Source: Candidatus Bathyarchaeota archaeon (GTDB lineage Archaea; Thermoproteota; Bathyarchaeia; Bathyarchaeales; WUQV01). From it: a stretch of DNA of 64,000 bases. Position 1 is the stretch's first letter. Every line of letters begins with the position of its first letter. The notes beneath the pieces were generated by a model. It was not told the origin of the DNA and did no database searches. It worked only from the letters and a program-made list of their open reading frames with translations. The DNA lies in assembly GCA_021158125.1 (NCBI GenBank), contig JAGGVF010000004.1, positions 1-64,000 on the forward strand, given 5' to 3'. Below, piece by piece: positions 59,516-64,000 of the stretch. The translations under genes were made by a program, and so were the position numbers.

Positions 59516-60736
59516 TCAGGATAGGCATGCTGTTTTACTATCCACTGTTTGAACATATTTTTCAGCTATTTCTTCCCCGAACTTAAAGCAACTTTCTAGT
59601 TCATCTTCTGTTGGAACATACTTAACTTCTAAAGTTGGTTCGTAAATCTCAAAGCCTGCGTTGCGTGCAATTTCGACCATTTTCTTCACTGCCCCTCCGC
59701 CCCAACCATAGGAGCCGAAGAAAGCCCAGATTTTCCCTTTAGGTTTTAGGCCAGTTATATACGTTAGAAAGGCGCTTACCGATGGAAACATCGAATTATT
59801 AAGTGTTGGAGAACCTACAATCACTGCTTTTGCATCTAGAATTTCAGCTACAATTTCACTTGTATCTGAATCTCTAAGTTTAAAGAATTTAACATTAACC
59901 CCATGCTTCGCCACTCCTTCAGCTATCGCCCTAGCCATCTTATCTGTGCTTCCCCACATAGTGTCATAAACAATAACCACCTTGTTTTTCTGAATCCCCT
60001 TACTCCAATCCAAATAGGCCTTAACAATTTTAGATGGATTTGAACGCCAAATTACGCCGTGACTAGGTGCAATCATATTTATTGGAATACGCATCTTAGT
60101 CAGTTCTTGGATTTTTCGAATTATTAAGGATGCAAATGGCATTAATATGTTAGCATAATATTTCGTAGCTTCCTCCATTAGGATGCTCTCGTCAACTTCG
60201 TCGTCGAAACGTTGGGAAGATGCAAGATGCTGACCGAAAGCATCGTTAGGCATGAGTATTCCATCTTCAACTACATACGTGAACATGCTATCTGGCCAAT
60301 GCAGCATAGGGGCCTCAATGAACCGCAATGTTCTCTTCCCAAGTTTTAACTCATCTCCCGTCTTGACAGTTTTCACATTTAGGCCCACGCCGTAATGTTT
60401 TATTAATCCATCTTTTCCCCTCTGAGTAGCCACAATTTCCGCATTTCTCGCATATTTTATAATTTCAAGTAAAGAACTTGAATGATCCATTTCAACATGA
60501 TTAATTATAATGTAGTCGATTTTTTCAAGATTTACAATTTCGCTTACTTTTTCAATGAGCTCATTTGAAAATGAATATTTTACGGTGTCAATTAACGCTG
60601 TCTTTTTATCTATAATTAAGTATGCGTTGTATGTTGTTCCCCGTTTAGTTGTGTAACCGTGAAAATCCCTTATATTCCAATCTATTACTCCAACCCAGTA
60701 AATATTATTAGTTAATTCAATTTTTGTCATTTCCAT
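59516..60736 (-). CDS. Flavodiiron protein (F420H2 or rubredoxin:oxygen oxidoreductase)
   Basis: Reduces oxygen to water (or NO to N2O) and protects anaerobes. Metallo-beta-lactamase domain: [17 protein letters not shown] (H-x-E-x-D-H), [11 protein letters not shown] and the later His in APSHGVIW bind two irons. The flavodoxin domain from about residue 255 has [21 protein letters not shown] (FMN phosphate loop) and [9 protein letters not shown]. I start at ATG 60736 (ATG 60730 also possible) since the family opens here; the upstream frame overlaps the peroxiredoxin gene. Confidence 0.94.
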   Translation of the reverse strand: [406 protein letters not shown]

Positions 60737-60774
60737 TTTCTCCGTTAAGGTTAACTGACGTATTAAAAAGGGGA

Positions 60775-61440
60775 TTATGGGAGTTTCTTTTTGCACAAGA
60801 ACCAGTCTATACACTCGTAGCCTTCTTGTAGACGTTTTTCTGCTGCTTCCTGCGTACTTGGTGGCGGAACTATTACCGAATCGCTTGGACGCCAATTTGC
60901 TGGTAAAGCGACTTTATATTTGTCTGCTGTCTGTAATGCATCAATTAGTCTGAGTATTTCGTCCATGTTTCTTCCAACGTTTAATGGATAGTATATCATG
61001 GCTCTAAGTTTCATTTCTGGATCGATTACGAATACGCATCTTACTGTGTGGGTGCTGCTTTCACCTGGATGTAGCATTCCGAAAAGGTTTGCTACTTTCA
61101 TGTCTATGTCAGCTATAACTGGAAATGGTATTTCTACGCCGAGTTTTTCTTTTATCCTTCTTACCCATGCTATGTGGGAATAGACACTGTCTATGCTTAA
61201 ACCTATTAATTGGACATTTCTCTTTACTAGTTCATCGTGGATTTTTGCGAATGCGATAAATTCTGTTGTGCATACCGGCGTGAAGTCCGCTGGATGCGAA
61301 AATAGAATTACCCATTTTCCCTTAAAGTCTGAAAGCTTTATTTTCCCGTGTGTTGTAACCGCTTCAAAATCAGGAACTGTTTCTCCCAACCTTAGCAATG
61401 GCTTCTTTTCTTCAATTTTCTCTTCCATTTTTCTCACCAT
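60775..61440 (-). CDS. Peroxiredoxin (Prx6/1-Cys type)
   Basis: Reduces peroxides. 221 residues. [19 protein letters not shown] holds the peroxidatic Cys; [14 protein letters not shown] and [28 protein letters not shown] are typical of Prx6. Late cysteines ([11 protein letters not shown]) are seen in archaeal members of the group, which use them for resolution. Placed 38 bases before the flavodiiron gene, this forms an oxygen-defence pair. Confidence 0.94.
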   Translation of the reverse strand: MVRKMEEKIEEKKPLLRLGETVPDFEAVTTHGKIKLSDFKGKWVILFSHPADFTPVCTTEFIAFAKIHDELVKRNVQLIGLSIDSVYSHIAWVRRIKEKLGVEIPFPVIADIDMKVANLFGMLHPGESSTHTVRCVFVIDPEMKLRAMIYYPLNVGRNMDEILRLIDALQTADKYKVALPANWRPSDSVIVPPPSTQEAAEKRLQEGYECIDWFLCKKKLP

Positions 61441-61464
61441 TTAGTTATATTTTAGGAACAAAAA

Positions 61465-61493
61465 ACTTTTATATCATCCTTTCTTTTATATTT
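61465..61493. promoter_or_regulatory. Divergent promoter pair for peroxiredoxin and Lrp genes
   Basis: A TATA-like GATATAAAAG (minus strand, 61466-61475) lies 26-35 bases before the peroxiredoxin ATG, which would make its message nearly leaderless. A second, CTTTTATATTT (plus, 61483-61493), points toward the Lrp gene. The close spacing means that one regulator bound here could affect both. Confidence 0.4.
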
Positions 61494-61551
61494 TTCGTCC
61501 AAAAAAGAATAAAAAGTGAAAAAATCAGTACGAAAATCGGATTGATGAACC

Positions 61552-61986
61552 ATGTCAATCTTGGATGAAATGGACATGAAAATACTTAAAATGTTAGAAG
61601 CAGACGGCCGAATGCCCTTCACGGAAATAGCTGAAAAACTCAAAGTAAGCGAATCAACGGTGAGAAAGAGAGTTTTATCCCTGCAGAGAAGGGGCGTAAT
61701 AAAGAAGTTTACAATTAAGGTTGACCCTTCAAAAATTGGTATGAAAACGATAGCTGTTGTAGGTGTGGATGTTGACCCGCCTAAACTGCTTGAAGTAACG
61801 CAAAAACTCTGTGATTTTAAGGAAACAAAGTGGGTTGCAACTTCCACTGGAGACCATATGATAATGACTGAAATATGGACAAGGGATGGGAGGGAGCTAA
61901 CCAAGCTAATATCTGAGAAAATTGGGACAATAGAGGGTGTGAAGAAAGTTTGTCCCGCAATAATTCTGGAAAAATTAAAAGATTAA
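61552..61986 (+). CDS. Lrp/AsnC-family transcription regulator
   Basis: 144 residues. MDMKILKMLEADGRMPFTEIAEKLKVSESTVRKRVLSLQ in part is the AsnC-type helix-turn-helix; residues 65-144 are the RAM ligand-binding domain (VAVVGVDVDPPKLLEV, GDHMIMTEI). Forms octamers and responds to amino acids or other small ligands. It is divergent from the peroxiredoxin gene and 18 bases before the M24 peptidase gene, either of which it may control. Confidence 0.93.
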   Translation: MSILDEMDMKILKMLEADGRMPFTEIAEKLKVSESTVRKRVLSLQRRGVIKKFTIKVDPSKIGMKTIAVVGVDVDPPKLLEVTQKLCDFKETKWVATSTGDHMIMTEIWTRDGRELTKLISEKIGTIEGVKKVCPAIILEKLKD

Positions 61987-62004
61987 CAGTTTGGAGGTGA
62001 AAAA

Positions 62005-63111
62005 GTGATTAGTAAAGAAAATTTAAGGAGAAGAGTTGAGCGCTTCCAGCAGTTAATGAGACAAAACAACATTGACGCTTCAATGATTAGAACTTTATCA
62101 TCCTTTGCATATTTTACTGGAATAAAATGGCTGAGACCCGCTCTGCTAATACCCGCTGAAGGCAACTCAACGGCTTTCATTTTCAAATATGAAGCCGAAG
62201 AATTTATGGAGAAAAGCTGGATACAAAAAGTTGAAACATACACCAAAGCCGAGGAACTAATGAAAAAGGTTAGCGGAACAATACGAGAATCTGGATACAA
62301 GCGCGTAGGCTTTGACTACAGTGTTGAAAGAGATTCTTTCGTCTTATTCTTCGAATTATTCAAAAAATTAAATGCCCAAGTCGAAGTTTTGGACGTCCAC
62401 GCATTAATTATGCAGTTACGGATGGTTAAGGATTCTGAGGAATTAGAAGCCATAAAACAAGCTTCGAGAATAGCTGAAGCCGGAATGCAAAGGGCAGTAA
62501 ACGATATTGACGTTGGAAAGACCGAACTGGAAGTTGCCGCTGAAGCCCTAAGCAAAATGATGAAGATGGGATCTGAAAACCCGCATATTTATATTACAGC
62601 TGGGCCTAAGCCGAGAATTCACGCCGAACCGCGAAGTTGGATCAGAATGGGGCCTCGAGATACAGTTGAAATAGTCATATCAGCCGACTACAACGGATAC
62701 TACACTAACCTTACGAGAACAGTCTTCCTAGGAGGTTTGTCCATTGAAAAACAAAAGGTTTACGAAGTTTTTATGGAAGTGCATCGTACGGCCGAGGAAA
62801 ACTTGAAACCCGGTGTGCGATTAATAGAAATTGAAAAGATGATAAAGAGGCTTATCGAAGATAGGGGATATGGCGACTATTACGTAACTGGCTTCGCACA
62901 TGGAGTAGGCCTTTTAACCGAAGAGGATCCAATAACGACTATAGTGGTGCCTCATCGCCAATATGCAGTTATGGAAAACATGGTTTTAGCCTCTGTTCAT
63001 GCACCATTGACGATTCCCGGCGTTGGAACGGTAAAGTTTGAGGACACATACGTGATAAGGGCTGAAAAACCAGAACGACTCACAAACTTTGATTACAAAA
63101 TAGTTAAGTAA
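62005..63111 (+). CDS. M24 metallopeptidase (Xaa-Pro dipeptidase-like)
   Basis: 368 residues: creatinase N-terminal domain (about 1-125) and pita-bread catalytic domain. Metal ligands are in EIVISADYNGYYTNLTRTVF (Asp, Asp usually), GFAHGVGLLTEED and the final Glu of VKFEDTYVI. Splits Xaa-Pro or related dipeptides. The first Asp ligand position reads SADYNGYY, as expected. Starts at GTG with GGAGGTG five bases before. Likely co-transcribed with the Lrp gene. Confidence 0.9.
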   Translation: MISKENLRRRVERFQQLMRQNNIDASMIRTLSSFAYFTGIKWLRPALLIPAEGNSTAFIFKYEAEEFMEKSWIQKVETYTKAEELMKKVSGTIRESGYKRVGFDYSVERDSFVLFFELFKKLNAQVEVLDVHALIMQLRMVKDSEELEAIKQASRIAEAGMQRAVNDIDVGKTELEVAAEALSKMMKMGSENPHIYITAGPKPRIHAEPRSWIRMGPRDTVEIVISADYNGYYTNLTRTVFLGGLSIEKQKVYEVFMEVHRTAEENLKPGVRLIEIEKMIKRLIEDRGYGDYYVTGFAHGVGLLTEEDPITTIVVPHRQYAVMENMVLASVHAPLTIPGVGTVKFEDTYVIRAEKPERLTNFDYKIVK

Positions 63112-63112
63112 A

Positions 63113-63943
63113 TTGCTTAAAGTGTCAGATTTGAACCTAGCAAATGCCAAGGAAATCTTAACTTTAGTTTTCATTTACAGCGGGGAATTCGCTGAACGGG
63201 TGATAAGAAATCTCATAAACGATCCTAGTTTCTGCAAATCCTGCGGGCTTTACTGCGATTTCTGTAAATACGGCGTGTACAGTTATGTTCGAAACATTCG
63301 AGCTGCAATAGAGTTACCAAGCCCATCTGAACTTCCAGCTTTTATAGACAACCCTGAAAAATATATGCCAAAGAAAATTCCGAAAGCCGACTTATGCATA
63401 GCCTCGGGATTGCATAAAGACTTGCTTTTGGAGCTTCCGCAAGTTATAGAAGAAGCTGGAATAAAAGGGTTAATTGTGCCTATCGAGGACTTTGTTGAGG
63501 TTCCATCTGGCTTAAGAAAGCAGCTGGAGGAAGAATGTGCAGAATTGGGGCTAGAAAGCGCTTTTCCAAAGCCTTTTTGTTCATTGGAACCTTCAGACAG
63601 TAAGCCGACGATTTCAAGGTTTGTAAACGAATTAAAAGTTGGAAGACCCAAACTAGAAATTTTAACCGGAAAGAGAGAAGGCTATGAAGTTATAGAATCC
63701 GTTATTGTTAGACGAAGTGCACCGTGCGGCTCAACATGGTACGTGGCGAAGAAGATAATTGGAATAGAAACTGAAAGGGAAATTCTTTACGATGCAATAG
63801 CTAAGGCCCACCACAGCTATCCATGCACTGCAACAATGAGTGTTGATCCAGAAGAAAAGGAGCCAATACTGCATATCGGAGGTTTCATAATACGTGAGGA
63901 AGTAGAAAGAGCATTACAAAATGCTAAAGCTACAAGAATATGA
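63113..63943 (+). CDS. DUF166 family protein
   Basis: 276 residues. DPSFCKSCGLYCDFCKYGVYSY is a cysteine motif (four Cys) and DLCIASGLHKDLLLELPQ, KGLIVPIEDFVEVPSGLR and SAPCGSTWYVAKKI are typical of archaeal DUF166, sometimes labelled thymidylate synthase-related but of unproven function. HPSYPC-like HHSYPCTATMSVD near the end is also conserved. The first ATG-type start (TTG 63113) touches the preceding stop; an initiator further in is possible. Confidence 0.85.
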   Translation: MLKVSDLNLANAKEILTLVFIYSGEFAERVIRNLINDPSFCKSCGLYCDFCKYGVYSYVRNIRAAIELPSPSELPAFIDNPEKYMPKKIPKADLCIASGLHKDLLLELPQVIEEAGIKGLIVPIEDFVEVPSGLRKQLEEECAELGLESAFPKPFCSLEPSDSKPTISRFVNELKVGRPKLEILTGKREGYEVIESVIVRRSAPCGSTWYVAKKIIGIETEREILYDAIAKAHHSYPCTATMSVDPEEKEPILHIGGFIIREEVERALQNAKATRI

Positions 63944-64000
63944 ACCTAGCTCTAAGTAGATTATGTTTCAACTTGAATTATTTTAGAACCTTTCCTGTTT

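Noticed and set aside
60737..60895. N-terminal extension of the flavodiiron protein
   Set aside because: The extension overlaps the peroxiredoxin coding region in another frame, and the family starts at the internal ATGs.
1..64000. CRISPR array, prophage or insertion sequence
   Set aside because: I found no regularly spaced repeats, no cas genes, and no transposase, integrase or phage structural genes.

Overview
The window is archaeal. It encodes sn-glycerol-1-phosphate dehydrogenase, archaeal-type S-adenosylmethionine synthetase, a proteasome beta subunit, the KH/beta-CASP RNase aCPSF1, an Lsm protein, eL37, the archaeal purine enzyme PurP, formylmethanofuran:tetrahydromethanopterin formyltransferase and a KaiC-like ATPase. 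A SepF-like protein together with a CdvA-like coiled-coil protein, and branched polyamine synthesis (SpeH plus BpsA), suggest a TACK-type lineage, perhaps Bathyarchaeia, possibly heat-adapted. That placement is inference. Gene density is high, TTG and GTG starts are common, and GGTG(G) ribosome-binding sites are frequent.

Layout. 0-2 kb: end of a radical SAM gene, a glycosyltransferase and a methyltransferase. 2-8.4 kb (minus strand): an AIR-synthase/HypE-like protein with an apparent ATT start, an ECF transporter S component, a threonine-synthase-like protein with Arg at the PLP-lysine position, a flippase-like membrane protein, CTP synthase and a PUA-like protein. 8.4-14 kb (minus): two zinc-dependent dehydrogenases, a phosphodiesterase and a four-subunit 2-oxoacid:ferredoxin oxidoreductase. 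14-15.2 kb is a decayed patch with a broken Fe-S protein gene and a binding-protein fragment joined to a dehydrogenase fragment. 15.2-20.1 kb: D-glutamate-cyclase-like protein, MoaE, a polyamine operon behind a strongly structured leader, and a KaiC pair.

20-34.7 kb: a magnesium-chelatase-like I/D fusion, then purine biosynthesis: a PurP paralogue, PurM, PurS, PurL and PurQ rightward; PurD, a HAD protein, the formyltransferase and a PfkB kinase leftward; and PurF. 34.7-47 kb: DHH phosphoesterase, HTH-CBS regulator, S-adenosylmethionine synthetase, PadR regulator, CdvA-like protein, histone-deacetylase-family enzyme, an internally shortened class V aminotransferase, two DUF72 proteins around an HD hydrolase, FKBP isomerase and G1P dehydrogenase. 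47-53.6 kb: proteasome, aCPSF1, SepF, MCT-1-like PUA protein, Lsm, eL37, uS10, an AN1-M50 fusion and a tRNA-Ser(UGA) containing an 11-nt intron.

53.7-58.2 kb is the most accessory-looking part. A perfect 41-bp inverted repeat (54904-54944 and 57988-58028) brackets about 3 kb holding a membrane-anchored winged-helix protein, a large secreted protein of unknown function and a small winged-helix regulator. 58.2-64 kb: small hypotheticals and regulators, a flavodiiron protein with a peroxiredoxin (oxygen defence), an Lrp regulator, an M24 peptidase and a DUF166 protein.

The candidates I rate highest for something undescribed are the structured leader of speH (16861-16964) and the inverted-repeat-bracketed locus.
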